Positions 45,340 through 57,494 of a DNA stretch of 64,000 bases are shown here, in pieces (position 1 is the first letter of the stretch; each line of letters opens with the position of its first letter). Origin of the DNA: Stenopsyche tienmushanensis (lineage: Eukaryota > Arthropoda > Insecta > Trichoptera > Stenopsychidae); the NCBI GenBank assembly GCA_008973525.1, contig WACJ01000042.1, forward strand, positions 1 through 64,000, in the 5' to 3' direction. A model generated the notes under the pieces. It was not told the origin of the DNA, made no database searches, and saw only the letters and a program-made list of their open reading frames with translations. A program made the position numbers and the translations under genes.

Positions 45340-45560
45340 CAGTATTTATACTGTTTAAATCAGGAAAGTTACAGTCTGTCAAGCTTTCAACGTTGCGGAC
45401 ATTAATAACAATTTTCGAACACTGAATTTGTACGTACCGGTATTAAATTTAAATATACAAAGCTGATTTTTTGTCTACAAGTAGTTTACGTTTATTATTA
45501 TTAAATAAACATAAGGTACTTTCGATATAAAGTGGCTAGGGTTTCTGTAGACATGGATAA
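45340..45560 (+). repeat. dispersed repeat C
   Basis: AATCAGGAAAGTTACAGTCT, AAGCTTTCAACGTTGC, CAAGTAGTTTACG, ACTTTCGATATAAAGTGGCT. Inverted copy at 19320-19530, partial copy at 54480-54660. Confidence 0.6.
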
Positions 45561-45564
45561 AGTT

Positions 45565-46170
45565 ATAGCATATATTTATTTGTAAATCTCAAAAATTGCT
45601 ATAAATGTCGGCAACATCATTACAGTAGACTGTACCATATTTGGAATCAAAGAAAAACTATTGATGTTCAATTTCAATCAGTATCATAAGCATTGAATCT
45701 TGCACAATCACCGGTCATAAAGAAGCAACTAATAATCACCTAAGTTTTTGTCCAGATTTAGGAGCGTCAAAATATCAAATTTGTACAACATAAAACAGTG
45801 TATGTGCGTGTGCAATACATAAACAGAAAATATGTTAAATACGAAACCACGTACCCATACAGACATACAGACAAACATTAACAGTACTAACAGATTTTTT
45901 TCAATATGATATGAAAATAATATTAAATAAATTTATTTGTAGAAATCTATGTATGAAGGGTAAATTATTTTAATCCAATTTTTAGGGAGAAATTTAAAAA
46001 TATCAGGTAAATCGATAAATTATAAAAAATTATGTAATAAATTAAAAACATTGACTAAATGGCGTCTAAATTCCTTGTTATTCCCTGTACAAGTTGAAAG
46101 TCTTCAATCTTAATTGGATTAAAATAATTTCTATATATTAAAATGTATTAGATTTAAGATTAAAATATAC
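45565..46170. other. AT-rich intron, nothing recognised
   Basis: Short frames only. Confidence 0.4.
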
Positions 46171-46174
46171 AAAC

Positions 46175-46354
46175 CTTAGCTGCTGTAGAACTGGAGGGTT
46201 CATCGAAGAGCGACCAAACCTTAGGTTTGAGCCTTTGCCACGAAGATAGCTCGCCTGCCAAATAAGCCTCCTCGTAGCCGAATATCCTGGCGATCTCCTC
46301 CTCCGATGGTTTCTCACTGTCTATATCCAATTTGTCTAGGATGGCCAGGGTGGT
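46175..46354 (-). CDS. Shaw: Shaw/Kv3-family K+ channel, exon for end of T1 domain and T1-S1 linker
   Basis: 60 residues, phase 0 at both ends. It begins [12 protein letters not shown], continues [20 protein letters not shown], then [20 protein letters not shown] and ends STAAK. This sequence is characteristic of the cytoplasmic stretch between the T1 tetramerisation domain and S1 in insect Shaw, and the next exon opens directly with S1. Acceptor CTCTTTCGCAG precedes base 46354. Donor GTTTGTATAT follows 46175. The upstream T1 exon (with the zinc-binding Cys residues) was not found between 46355 and 64000, so that intron is at least 17.6 kb. The Shaw-like paralogue is the main alternative. Confidence 0.92.
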
Positions 46355-46359
46355 CTGCG

Positions 46360-47190
46360 AAAGAGATACAAATAGCCTCATTCTCTGAAAGAACAACACC
46401 CTAAGAGTGCTTCATCACTTCGCACTCATTCCATCATACATATTATATAACCAACTATTTTTGTCTCGAATCTCGCCCCAGGGATCTCGAATTGTAAAAG
46501 GACTCCCAATCATAAATATAAATTATCCCGACATTAATCTAGACGATCCGAAATCAGCAATTATGTAACGAGCTTAATTTACGCCCTCGCTAGAAAAAAA
46601 TCGTGTTTCCCGATGAGATCCTTTTTAAATTAAAAAATAAACGAGGCCATTTCACTTTCAGGATAGGCTTCAATCTCGATCCTTAACAAAACCATTCAAA
46701 GGGCTCAATACAAGGGCCCTTCGCTCCTAATAGGGTTATTGAACATCGCTTTCGGCCTATTCATCTATTAAGAAGGGGTTCTTAAAAATCTTATTAGAAA
46801 ATACATCCATGAAACTTATATATATATCTATAGCTACGGACTATTTCAAAGCAATTGGACGTAATCGGTCGTGAAATGCTTCAATTGCGCTGAAAAAAAT
46901 TGCATTGCGTGTTTATTTATCGGAATTAACGAAATTCTTTCATGGAAATGTATTACTTGAACTACATTTTTTTATCTGACTCTATTCAAATGACCAACAT
47001 AATGTATTATTATAATAAGAATTTTTTAAATTTATATGATGATGGAATAATGAGGTAAGATATCTGGAAAGTGGAATGAATAGACTGACATACATATTTA
47101 AATATAGAATTGATTGAAAAAAAAAGGTCGATCCATAAGTGCTTAATAAAGCAACAATGCTATTCATGATTGTTTGTCAGAATAACAACT
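46360..47190. other. unique intron sequence, no gene seen
   Basis: Short frames only. Confidence 0.45.
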
Positions 47191-47199
47191 GGTAAATTA

Positions 47200-47525
47200 A
47201 ATCTGCTCAGATTAACAGCGATATCTTCCGTCTCTCTTTAGGTGTAATGTGTTATTTTAACAGCGTCATCTTCTGTGGCACTGCGGGGACATTAAATTTG
47301 CATTGCCGGTTGGGTGGTGACGCGTAAAAAGCGGTAGCCGGAAAGAGTTGTCGGTTAGCCTTGACTGCGGGAGGACGTCCTTCCCACAGCCAGATCTCTC
47401 TCTCTCTCGTGTTGAATAGAGTTATCTAGAAAAGAGAGTCTTTCTGTTCAATGCCCGTCTATCCCCATCCATCCGTTCGGCTACATCATGACCCGAAAGA
47501 AGAACGGACCCGTGCGATATTTAAT
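47200..47525 (+). mobile_element. solo-type LTR fragment
   Basis: AGATTAACAGCGATATCTTC, GTGTAATGTGTTATTTTAAC, the palindrome at 47363-47391 (GACTGCGGGAGGACGTCCTT then CCCACAGCC), GAATAGAGTTATCTAGAAAA and CATGACCCGAAAGAAGAACG. It stops before the primer-site end. Confidence 0.8.
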
Positions 47526-47549
47526 AGAAATGGACCATCTTATTTTTCT

Positions 47550-47970
47550 AAATAATTTCCTACATAAGAAATACATTATTCTATCGGATAAGAAGCTTAT
47601 TGATTGAGTAGTAGCATTTTCTGTTGCGCAACGCATAATTATTCGTTTTCTCGTAAACGAAAGCGTGAATATTTGAAAAAAAAACCTGAGGCACTAAAAC
47701 CTGGTAAGTAAGACCCAAGTGTTTGATTGGACACAAACACACGAAGTCAAGAAACAGTCTGTTAGAAAAGCGATGGCTACGGTATTTTGTGACACGAAAA
47801 GTATTTTATTGATTTTTTACATTACAGACGTTGTATGCACTCTTAAATAAAATCGAATAATTACACGTTGCGCAACAGAGGATACTACTTCTCGCCTTCT
47901 ATCTTCAGTGACCGGATCAAAAAGCTTCCTATCCAATGGAATAAATGTATTTCTAATTGAGGGAACTATG
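47550..47970 (+). mobile_element. foldback element with ~90-bp inverted arms and a mariner scrap inside
   Basis: Arms at about 47550-47645 and 47852-47970 are inverted copies. They share AGAAATACATT, GGATARGAAGCTT and CTGTTGCGCAAC (itself containing a palindrome) with TAATTATTCG. The 200-bp middle encodes, on the plus strand, THEVKKQSVRKAMATVFCDT then KSILLIFY (about 47738-47830), a recognisable piece of a mariner transposase catalytic domain. It could be a deletion derivative of a long-TIR mariner relative or a capture. Confidence 0.72.
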
Positions 47971-48085
47971 TAAAAAATATTATACTCCATTTGTATTTTT
48001 ATACATCACCAATAAATTTATACAGTAAAATTCCGATTTATATTTGAATCACCTCGTATTTAATGAACTTTTTTTATTGTCATAT

Positions 48086-48747
48086 TCATCGGCAAAACGA
48101 ATAGGATGGGTGCAATGGAGTAGGATGGATAGGGCTCGCTTTGATCTAACACAACAAAAATAGTTCACACATTATAATTAGCTCATTTACAATAATATAC
48201 GATTTACTACAAAAAAAAGGTTATTTTGTGCTTATGGTGGGATATGTGGGGAATAATACATTATGATTTAATGAAACCGGGTTAAATTATAACAGCACAA
48301 TTTTACCATCGACAATTAGAAGTTTTGCATCAAAGATTAAAAGGAAACGTCCGTATTTATTCAATAGAACGAAGATGACACTCGGGATAATGCGCACCCT
48401 AATAAAGCAAAATTGATCCTGGATAAAATACGGGAGTTAAATTGCCAAGTGTTATCGTATCCTTCTTATTCACCGAACTTTGCCCCGACGAATTTCTACC
48501 TTTTCAGGTTCTTGGAGCACAGTGTGAGAGAAAAACGATTAAAAAACGCAGCTGAAGTGGAAATGCATTTAAAATAGTTTTTCGCTTCTACGTCGGAAGA
48601 TTGTTACAAAAAGGGATCAAAGGATTGCCATAATGGTGGGAAAATTTGTTGAAGAATAAAGGAAATTATATTTTATAATGTTTTTTATTGAAATTTTTGT
48701 TGTTTGACTTTTTTACTAAATATTTGAATACTTTCGGGTCCTCCTAA
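48086..48747 (+). mobile_element. mariner, 3' half with right TIR
   Basis: Coding relics: IIHYDLMKPG (about 48260-48290), DNAHPNKAKLILDKIRELNC then SYPSYSPNFAPTNFYLFRFL (about 48390-48510), and CYKKGIKGLP near the end (about 48602-48632). These are the catalytic part and C-terminus, with the third Asp replaced by Asn. Right TIR TCGGGTCCTCCTAA ends at 48747 before TA. Same element as 9810-11354. The left limit is approximate. Confidence 0.82.
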
Positions 48748-48899
48748 TATTAATGATCGATCGTCTTGATATAGATTTATATTAATTTTGGGTTCGGATA
48801 AGCACTTTCCTAGATGTATAAATACACCTCCTATATAAATTATTTAAGTATTATTGTATGAATTATTTCTAAAGTTACATCTTACATATACAAAATTAA

Positions 48900-49245
48900 T
48901 ATACAATATCTTTGTTCGTGTGTAATGCGTTGCCATACCGTTCATTAGATTGTAATAAAACTTCGTTCACTTATTGCTAAAGATTGCGCGAGTAACATAT
49001 GCATAGTCTAATGTATAAAAATCAATATTTGTTTGTTCGTATTTAATGCGCTTCTATACCGTTCATCTGATTGGAATAAAATTTTGTCAACTTACTGTTT
49101 AAACTTGTGGAAATAACATAGGCATAGTAAAAATATTGTATAAATGCACCATGTTGGCGCATATTGGTCTGGTCAAATTATCAAGCGTTTATGGTATTAC
49201 AATGCATGCTGGGTATTCGCTATATTTTTAAAAAATATACGTTTT
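48900..49245 (-). repeat. dispersed repeat B, two units
   Basis: As at 366-640: two successive units with TGCCATACCGTTCAT and TTCTATACCGTTCATCTGAT, followed by ACCATGTTGGCGCATATTGG. Confidence 0.68.
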
Positions 49246-49249
49246 ACAG

Positions 49250-50210
49250 ATAAGTCATTGAAGCAAAAAAAATATTGATGTTTATATAAGATTTCGCAAT
49301 AAATTAAGCAAATAATAAAAATTTATTCGCCTGCAAAAAGAAAGAAGCGCCGACTTAATCTCAATTCATCACCCTCATTAATCCCGCGAAGATTGTTGTA
49401 TCCTTTAGGAAATAAATATGCCGAAAATTATTTATCATAATGAATATTTATGGACCCGAAGCCGAAATAATATTTAAATGAATTATCCCAATTTGTTAGG
49501 TCGTAAAATGGCGAGGAGCTCTTTTTCCCGGCGCGGAGATTTTATCCGGGGGCGCCGTCTGAATTAGTTCGCCCGGGGGCGATAAGGGCGATAATGACAC
49601 GTGGAAAATTTTGCGCAATTCGAATTTCGTCCACACGTGCCCCCTGTTTATTAAAATAATTCCGAAACTTTATTTCCGCAGCGGAAAATATTCTCGAGCG
49701 CCGTAACGGGGGGGATGAAATGGGGAAGCACGTGAAATATTCCTTTTATATGTGAGCTTAGGATTTTTCAGCGGGTCCTTTATTACCGTGGCGTGGAAAC
49801 AGAAAGATGGCCAAAACAAAACCTTTATAAATTTTGTATTCATATTTCCCTGGCCGCGGTGGTTGCTACCTGAAGGCGCTTGAGGGGGATGAATTGAGGC
49901 GAGGTAAAGGCGTTAAACGTACTGTATGACATCTCGTAAAATATTTTATGTATGTACATTATGGGGGATGAGAAAAATTGCGGATTAAGGGTGATTTATG
50001 CGAGATTAAATGTAGCAATTTGTATTTATTATGACTCTGTGTACGAGGGTAGTCTCAAAATCCCTACATATCGATGGTGGTTGATGTTTAACACAATTAC
50101 TATGATAAAAAGTACCTACTTTATAAAGCTTTAGCTTCAAGTTTGAAGATGCTAGGATATTTTTGTTTAAATTATACTCTGGTGAAGCCTGCTTCTTTAT
50201 TTACAATATT
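49250..50210. other. unique intron-like sequence with GC-rich blocks, no gene seen
   Basis: The stretch 49500-49880 is GC-rich and free of any repeat seen in the window. No coding frame stands out. Confidence 0.45.
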
Positions 50211-50219
50211 CTGAAGCCC

Positions 50220-50650
50220 GTATCTATTATATTTTATATTGATATTCCCATTATTAGAGTCAAGGTGTAGTAAATACATCACCGGTAGGGAAAGACAGTG
50301 ACCCACCTCTTACCCGAGCTGTTTATTGGTCCCGCTAATTGGGACAATGCCCTTATTTACAATAGTAAAATATTGGATGGCAGAGTTTGAGCAAGGCCGT
50401 ACGAGCTGCCAAGACGAATATCGCAGTGGTCGACCAAATGAATGACCACGCCAGAAATGATGAATAAAATTCACAAAATGGTATTGGATAACCATCGGCT
50501 AAAAGTATGTAAACTAGCATATTTGATAAAAAATTCAAAAGTACTGTATATTGCATATTGACTGAAATTTTGCACATGAGAAAGCTGTGCGCAAGATGAG
50601 TGCCACATTTGCTCACAATGAACCATTAAGGATATTTCAATCGGATGTTG
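50220..50650 (+). mobile_element. mariner-like helix-turn-helix fragment, degraded, with repeat G at its left
   Basis: 50225-50295 is the inverse of repeat G at 40690-40765. Then RTSCQDEYRSGRPN (about 50400-50440), KIHKMVLDNHRLKV (about 50467-50508) and MRKLCAR in other frames, matching 44150-44390 and 30100-30420. Confidence 0.7.
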
Positions 50651-50654
50651 TTTA

Positions 50655-51420
50655 TTGAATAATTCTCGTATAACGCTTGGATACTGAATAAATATCAACA
50701 TATATGCACGCGGAATTAATAGTTGATGCATGCAGTGGCATATTTACAGTCACAGAATGTAATTTTTAAAGCTCCTCCTTGAAAAAAAATATTACCATAG
50801 AAAAATGTCTCCGTTTTGAGTTCAAATATAAGCCCTTCCTTCTTACACACAGAATTATTTTGAGCATGAAAGCCTTTGGGTCTTAGGTGTTATTTTGGAT
50901 TCTATTGATATCGGCACACAGATTATATTTATAAATAGAACATAAATAAGAATCTTTTGAGAAATCCATAAATGGATTATCACATTATTTTTGGATCGTC
51001 AAAGACAACCCATAAATAATTTGTTTTGATCCATTAAAACTTTCTCCTCGGATCCGAAGGGATCTAAAATTTATCAGAGCTTAAAATACAATTAAATATA
51101 CATTAATAAATACAAGATAATTAGATTTACTTAAATAAAGGCACGTTGTTCTCTATAGAGAACATCTCCGACATTTCGAAGAAATGCAAAAATACAAGCA
51201 CGAAATCTCATCTCATCTAATTGCACGACGTTATATTGTTGAAAACATTTGTATTTTCGTTTTATTTATAAATGAGAAACTTGTGCTTAAGAAAGGAGTA
51301 CAGCATCCCTTATCTCGTTATTCGCTTAAGCTTTTTTGAAATTCGATGAATGTTCATAAAGTAAGTGTACTTGATTTTTATATTTTTCTAGAAAATGTGT
51401 TTTAGAAAAGAAATTATAAG
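50655..51420. other. unique sequence, no gene seen
   Basis: Nothing recognised. Confidence 0.4.
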
Positions 51421-51424
51421 CTAT

Positions 51425-52090
51425 TCTTGACACACATTTTGACTGTTTTTTTTACATAATCACCATCCCGTTCAATATAAATGATGAGCCGTAGCATATG
51501 CCGTCCTCGTGAACTCTTCCAACAGGTCCTTCACCCATTTCAGAGCCTCTTTCTGCACCTGTACATTGGTTGAAAATTAAATTTCATCCATGTGTGTCTT
51601 TAAGGAGGTGAAAAGATGATCAGATGGTGCCAAGTCAAGGGAATACGAAGGGTGGTTCAAAACATCCCAACCAAATGAATCCAAGAGCGCCTTAGTGGCT
51701 AAGACCGTGTGAGGGCAGGCATTTTCGTGCAACAGAGGTCATGATTTTTTTGTCCGAAATTGTGGTTTTGACAACTGTCTTTCTAACTCAAGCGTGTAAT
51801 GAGCCATCGACATTTTATATCTAATCAGAATAGAGCTCAGAAAATCCTAACTTTCCAATTGAAGTCGTTCAAAAAACTTACGGATGCTATCGACCCACTT
51901 GCATTTGGACACTATAACGTGAGTTTACGTACTATCATATTCCTGCGATGCTCATTTTGTCTAAAGATACCCATCCACCACTTAGCGTTGCCAACCTTTG
52001 CAAAAACCACAGCCCACATTTATGGTCACAGTACACTTACTTTCTGAACATGTTTCGTATATTCGTTAAAACTTGGCAGAATACATTTTT
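51425..52090 (-). mobile_element. mariner-like transposase C-terminal half, decayed
   Basis: Minus strand: HENACPHTVLATKALLDSF, GWDVLNHPSYSLDLAPSDHL (about 51735-51625), then KEALKWVKDLLEEFTRTAYA and THHLY with stops. The second catalytic position is Glu instead of Asp (HEN), and the third (APSD) is present. The upper part, 51800-52090, is too decayed to read. Confidence 0.78.
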
Positions 52091-52164
52091 CCAATACACA
52101 ATGCAGATTTACAAAAAATAATTTATAATATAGCATAAAATGAAGAATCCCGCATTTGCTGCGA

Positions 52165-52525
52165 ACGGTCTTGAACGATAAAGAAAGAGTATATTTGCAC
52201 ATCAAGTGCGGATATTAGTGAATCGGAGACAGAGACGGATATCTTGCATCTCAACACACGTTCGTACATCGATGGCAAGGTCTTGATATAAAAATACCCC
52301 TACATTCAAAATAGAATCATTACATATGTCATCAACAGATAACGATTAAATAAACATTTAAATTAAATTTGTCCGTATCCGATTGAAAACCATTTGGTAT
52401 GTGATCTTCTTAGATGGTTAGTAGTCTGTTTAGAATCATAATAAATAGTAGAAAGCCCAATAAATTAATTTTATACTTAAAATTCAATCTTGTAACAAAA
52501 GTGATTCTATTGAATCAATCGACGT
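52165..52525 (-). repeat. repeat A and companion segment, inverted
   Basis: GCACATCAAGTGCGGATATT, AGTGAATCGGAGACAGAGAC, AAAATACCCCTACATTC, then the 52390-52520 segment also found at 2440-2560 (TCATAATAAATAGTAGAAAG). Confidence 0.65.
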
Positions 52526-52529
52526 TAAT

Positions 52530-52825
52530 ACTTTAAAACAAAAATAAATTAAATACTTAAAAGTCTTATACCAAAAAGATTATTACAAAATGCCAATTAC
52601 AAAAACATTTATTCTATGAATATATTCATATATTGAGCAAACTAATGCGTTAATCTAAATTCAGACCCTAAATTCAAAATCTTGGTGTTTCCAATTTATT
52701 TTTAAATAAAGTCATCAGGGCTGCCCACTGATTGATCTTAGGTTACTGTTAGGTAACTGAATCTATTTTGGGATGAATTGTTTAGAATGCCTTGTAAAAA
52801 ACTGTTTTTATTCAGTACTGGCGAA
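52530..52825. other. AT-rich sequence, nothing recognised
   Basis: No motif. Confidence 0.4.
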
Positions 52826-52829
52826 TACC

Positions 52830-53125
52830 CGACATACGTTGTAATGGCATAAGCGCTTTAAAATTGAAAAGAAACGTAGTACGTGGTTTATTGCTTCAAG
52901 TCACGTGTAGCACGTGTACTTAACCACCGTATTGTGTGCGCATCCTTTCTCTCCCCGTCCCCACAGCCCAAACTTCATTTCACCAGACTAATATGCGCCA
53001 ACATGGTGCATCCATACAATATATTTACAATGCCTATGTTATTTTCGCAAGTGTGAACAGTAAGTTGATAAAATTTTATCGCAATCGGATAAACGGTATG
53101 GAAGCCCATTAAATACGTACAAACA
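52830..53125 (+). repeat. dispersed repeat B
   Basis: The longest plus-oriented copy: TGGTTTATTGCTTCAAGTCA, ACCAGACTAATATGCGCCAA, GTAAGTTGATAAAATTTTAT, CGGATAAACGGTATGGAAGC, ACAAACAAACATTGATG. Confidence 0.68.
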
Positions 53126-53129
53126 AACA

Positions 53130-54475
53130 TTGATGTTATTTGCTCAATTTTTTCAATATTTTGATTTATATCACTATGAATTTATGAGAGCAAATTGTTA
53201 AATAATCACATCAATCATTCGACTGTATGAAAAATATATAGTTGAACGAATCCAGTGTATCCCCGAGACTTACACGGTACTTATTTTGATCCACTCCAAC
53301 GTATTGTAAGATACGATTGTGTAGAGTTTGTTTGATAAATATGATATAAAGAGAATTTATTGGCATTTCAGCGAGCGGAGAAACAATTTCTTTGTAATTC
53401 GAGTGCAACTTATTTACGAAAAATATTGAATCCCCGTCGCCGCTTTGCCAATTGTGCCATTATCGAGAAATGCGCATTTCGCTCGGCTGAATTTTATTGC
53501 CAACGTAATTTTTTGCCAAATCAATCGTATTTCAGTTTTTCAATCGCAATAAAAGTTGCCACAACGACCGAAGGTTGTATTTTTACGGTCATAAGAAGAT
53601 TGATTGGCATCCTGGAGGCTCGAGTGCTCCATGATTGCTCCGGGGCAAGTGGTTGCGGTGGTCCCGTACTTTAACAAATGACCCGTTCTATTTATATACC
53701 GAACATCTTATCATCTCGGGATGCTCTGGAGGACTGGGATTTTAAAACGCTTGTGTAATTTGTGAGCTTATCGAAACCGCTTCCGAAGGCGACCGTCTAC
53801 GAACTTCTTTCGTGGATGGACGTCGAAGTTCTACTGTTGATGTAGGCATTGACGTGGAGTAGGAAATTTAATTTTGTGCTCCTCCGACTCTTTTACGTGG
53901 CTCCGACTTTAATATTTCAAGTTTGAAGACTTTAAATGGCAAGTACTCGGCGAATTAAGGACTCGAGAGTCTAAGAAGGAAAGTTCGCAATTTTTACATT
54001 TTGCGAGGAAGTCGTTGAATTATACATTTCTGGTCTTATAAAGACTACCCGGACGAATAAGACAATAAGGAGAAGATACATTGCTTCAATATGTCTATGC
54101 AAATGAACATATTTTTATTTGATTTAAGGAGAGAATTTCCCTCTCAATCTCGATTCTCCGGTTTCATTCCTGGAGGATATTTCATCAAGTAAATGTGCAA
54201 TCCAAAGTTTTCTTTTAAAAGGGATACTTCGTCGTTGGAAATTTTCGCAAAAGACGCAAAAAATATCTTAATTTATTCAATTTTTCATGCTTTAAAATCT
54301 TGGGTTTCATCCCTTTCTTTAACAATCAAATGCGAATTAAAGAGCCTTTAAAATAAATTGTGCTAATGGCATAGGATTTCTTCAAGGGAATCTAAATTAG
54401 AGCATAAATTAATCTTAAAAGACACCAATCTAAGCCTCCATGATAAAAATATAAGAACTTGAAATTTAACACAAA
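53130..54475. other. unique intron-like sequence, no supported gene
   Basis: A 104-codon plus-strand frame (53360-53674) follows a TTGGCATTTCAG stretch that could be read as a splice acceptor, but it is on the opposite strand to the channel gene and resembles no family I know. Confidence 0.4.
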
Positions 54476-54479
54476 TTGT

Positions 54480-54665
54480 TTAAATAGAATAATTGTACAT
54501 ACCGGCATTAAATTAAACTATACAAAGCTGATTTTTCATCTACAAGTACTTTATAATAATAATCGTTAAATGAACGTCATCTACTTTCGATACAAGATGG
54601 CTAGGACTTCCGTAGACGTGGTCAAAATTTTAGCACGGGAATTTGATTTCAAACAAATTTCAAAG
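54480..54665 (+). repeat. dispersed repeat C, partial
   Basis: CATACCGGCATTAAATTAAA, CAAAGCTGATTTTTCATCTA, CTTTCGATACAAGATGGCTA, matching 45430-45560. Confidence 0.6.
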
Positions 54666-54669
54666 CATT

Positions 54670-55350
54670 GCACTATTTTGCATTGCATGATATTTATAAA
54701 AATAAAATATACTATTTATAGTTTATTCCTGTGTAATGCACTCAAGATGATATAGTCGATGTTGTTTCCGGCCGGAAGAAATTCGCTCAGGCGTAACAAC
54801 CCTTGGGAGATTTCTTGGGCTTCACCACTTCCAAGACAAATGTCGCGCTTTGTAAGCTCCCTGTGGTCAACACATGCCGTAAGTGAGTTAAAAGTTTCCC
54901 CAACAGCAATATCATGATAGATATTTATTGAGTTTGCTTGTTATTGTCACACGAAGGCGACTATACTTCTTGAGATAATTGTTTGAAACTCGCGTCCTCT
55001 GCGAGAGTTAGTCATGCGAGACGAACTAGTTTGCCGATTAAACACATAAATCACGTTTAAAAGTTTAAAATGTGACATCACAGAATGTGTTAAAAGTTTG
55101 CTGTGTAACGGATGGCTTAATCTAAGCTCAAACCGTGCGTGTGTATGTGTTGTATTAGGATGATGCATAAGTTCTCAGCTATTTATTTATTTTCACAGCC
55201 GTATTTCAATAATAGGTATCGCTAACTAACTATTGATTTTACTTCAAAAAGAAACTATACGAACTATTTGCAAACATAAATGGCTGATTAAATTTAAAAG
55301 TGACGATAAGGGATTGAAGAGCTATACAAAATTCGGGCAACCAAGATCTA
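54670..55350. other. unique sequence, no gene seen
   Basis: Nothing recognised. Confidence 0.4.
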
Positions 55351-55354
55351 TTAG

Positions 55355-55730
55355 AAGTTGTTAATCTGTGCAGATTCAATTCGCCAGATTAACCATGATA
55401 TCTTCTGTCATCCTACGGACGTATTGTGTCTGAAAACACGACATCTAGCTCTTCTTCCGGTGGAGACACCCAGAAATTGGGAGTAATAACCTTGGCTGCG
55501 GGAAGATGTCCTTCCCGCAGACTCATAGCTGTAACATTTTACTCCGTAAATACATTTTAAAAAATGACAAAAGTATTTCTATCAGCGCCGTGTACAGTCA
55601 TCCTATCGCGCGACTCCTTACGATCCGACAGAAGAACGAACCCGCGTGCAAGTGTGATCATCTCGGAGAACACATGGGAGCAGGGAACAGTCCGGGAACT
55701 CTGCCCTGAGATCGCTACCAATCCACGTTA
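55355..55730 (+). mobile_element. LTR, diverged
   Basis: GTGCAGATTCAATTCGCCAG, ATTAACCATGATATCTTC, the palindrome near 55495-55520 (GGCTGCGGGAAGATGTCCTT), CGACAGAAGAACGAACCCGC and CCGGGAACTCTGCCCTGAG. The middle differs strongly from other copies and there is no primer site after it. Confidence 0.65.
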
Positions 55731-55789
55731 GACATACGAGATGCACATACATATAGATGCATTTATCCCAATATTGAATCCATGACTGG

Positions 55790-56340
55790 AAACATGTTTA
55801 GAAGGTTTTTTTTGAAAGGGCGTTCAGCTGCTCTTTCGTGGTCATTTCGTTTTCAAAACGTTTTACTTTCAGCACGGTTTTTATTTTTTGGAAGACCCAA
55901 AAATCGCATGGTGCTAAATGGATGTGGATACGCAGGAAGATTTTTCCAGCCAAAAACTCGCAAATCAGAAACGACGTGTAGCACGGTGCATTTTCGTGAT
56001 GAAGAAGAAAGTCATTAGTCCATTTTCTGGTCTCTTTCTTCCTATATCGTTTCGCAAGCGTTGCACTACACTACTTTAAAAGAAATTCTGATCGCACCAT
56101 GTCCTCAGAAAAAACAATGAGCATGGTTTTGATGGTCGACTTTGACTGACGTGCCTTTTTAAGGCGAGAGGAGTTAGAGGTTTTCCACTAAGAACTCTGC
56201 ATTTTCGTCTCAAGGTCATAGCAATAGTCCTAACTTTCATCTCCGGTTATATTTATGATCATTGAATCTGGATCTGCTTGAAGACAATCGTTCAATTCCG
56301 TGCAAACTAAAACACGATTTTCCTTTCGCGACAGACGCGA
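55790..56340 (-). mobile_element. mariner/Tc1-superfamily transposase fragment
   Basis: Minus strand, in broken frames: TGDESW... near 56255, KKARQSKSTIKTMLIVF (about 56165-56110), then LLHHENAPC (about 56010-55980) and LAPCDFWVFQKIKTVLKV (about 55915-55865). The Asp and 'APCDF' boxes place it with the mariner/IS630 group, in a lineage different from the other copies here. Stops and small deletions make it dead. Confidence 0.75.
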
Positions 56341-56344
56341 TAAA

Positions 56345-57490
56345 CACGACTTCGCTCTAGCGGCTATGGAGACTGACTAACTAGTCAAAACGTGTACAAA
56401 TTTGATACAGTCTGTCTCGGCGAATCAAGTTATCGGACATATGACATAACATGCATGCAGCATCATCAGTTGAAGCTCAAAGAATGCTTTCATCGTATTT
56501 TTTGATCAGATCTTGTAAGACTGACATAAGGCAGAACATAAGACATTCCAAGGAATAAACATATTTTTGTCTCAGTTATCCACGCATGAATCTGAATAAT
56601 ATCTGATATAAAAGAAGGATTTCAGCATTTTAAAGTAATGGCTTTCTACAAATCAGATAACAGTTTCTTGATCAATATTACCTATGAATAAAATTTTCGC
56701 TTGTATTTGGTAGGATGTAATTAGAGTGTTTGATAATAAGTTACTAAAGCTTGGACAGATTATTTCAGCAGATTTATATTGTGCTCAATTAGCCAGATTT
56801 AATCCAGATTTCTTACAAAACGATCAAAATGGGTGAATAACCAAAGAGTAATTTTACTGAGGGAATACAGGATCACTCAGAAAAAAGAAAGAGCTTGATT
56901 TTGAAGTCTTACAACATCAACCATTTTGCAACATCTGATTATCGTGTGTGTTACTGTAAATTTTCTCGGATGATTACATTCAATTTACAAGATATCTTCA
57001 CTTAATCAATCAACGGTGCAAAAGCGCTTATCACTGGGGGACTGATTTTTTTATTATTTGATGGATATCAAAAATGTATTAAAAGATATTAAAGCCAAGA
57101 GATACTCTCACGCTAAAATTAAATGAAAAGCTTTAAGAAATAAGGTCATATTCAGAACATAATAGACAAAGGATGATTCTCTTGAGAGCACATGTTGCTT
57201 CGCGTTGTAATTTTATTCAGCTACATCAAAAGACTTGCTTCCAATAGCTTATCAATTTTTCAGATCCCTTCAGCATTCTGTTTATTCAATATTTCAAGAA
57301 CAAATTACAAATTTGAAAATTAATTAACAATATCATATCGTCCTGAATATTTGATTGTTGGAATACGAATGTTGCTTGAATTTTATGATTAAATTTTTGT
57401 ACCATATTTCAAACATACTACATTGCTTTGTTTAAATAGATGAGTTATTGGATGCTAGCCATCTTGTAAAATTTGACAGCTATGATATTA
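56345..57490. other. unique sequence, no gene seen
   Basis: Nothing recognised. Confidence 0.4.
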
Positions 57491-57494
57491 CGTT

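Larger units (their letters stand above)
32460..46174 (-). other. 13.7-kb intron of the Shaw-family gene
   Basis: Lies between donor GTTTGTATAT (46174) and acceptor TTTGTTTCAG (32460), phase 0. It hosts LTR, mariner, LINE and MITE remnants listed separately. Confidence 0.88.
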
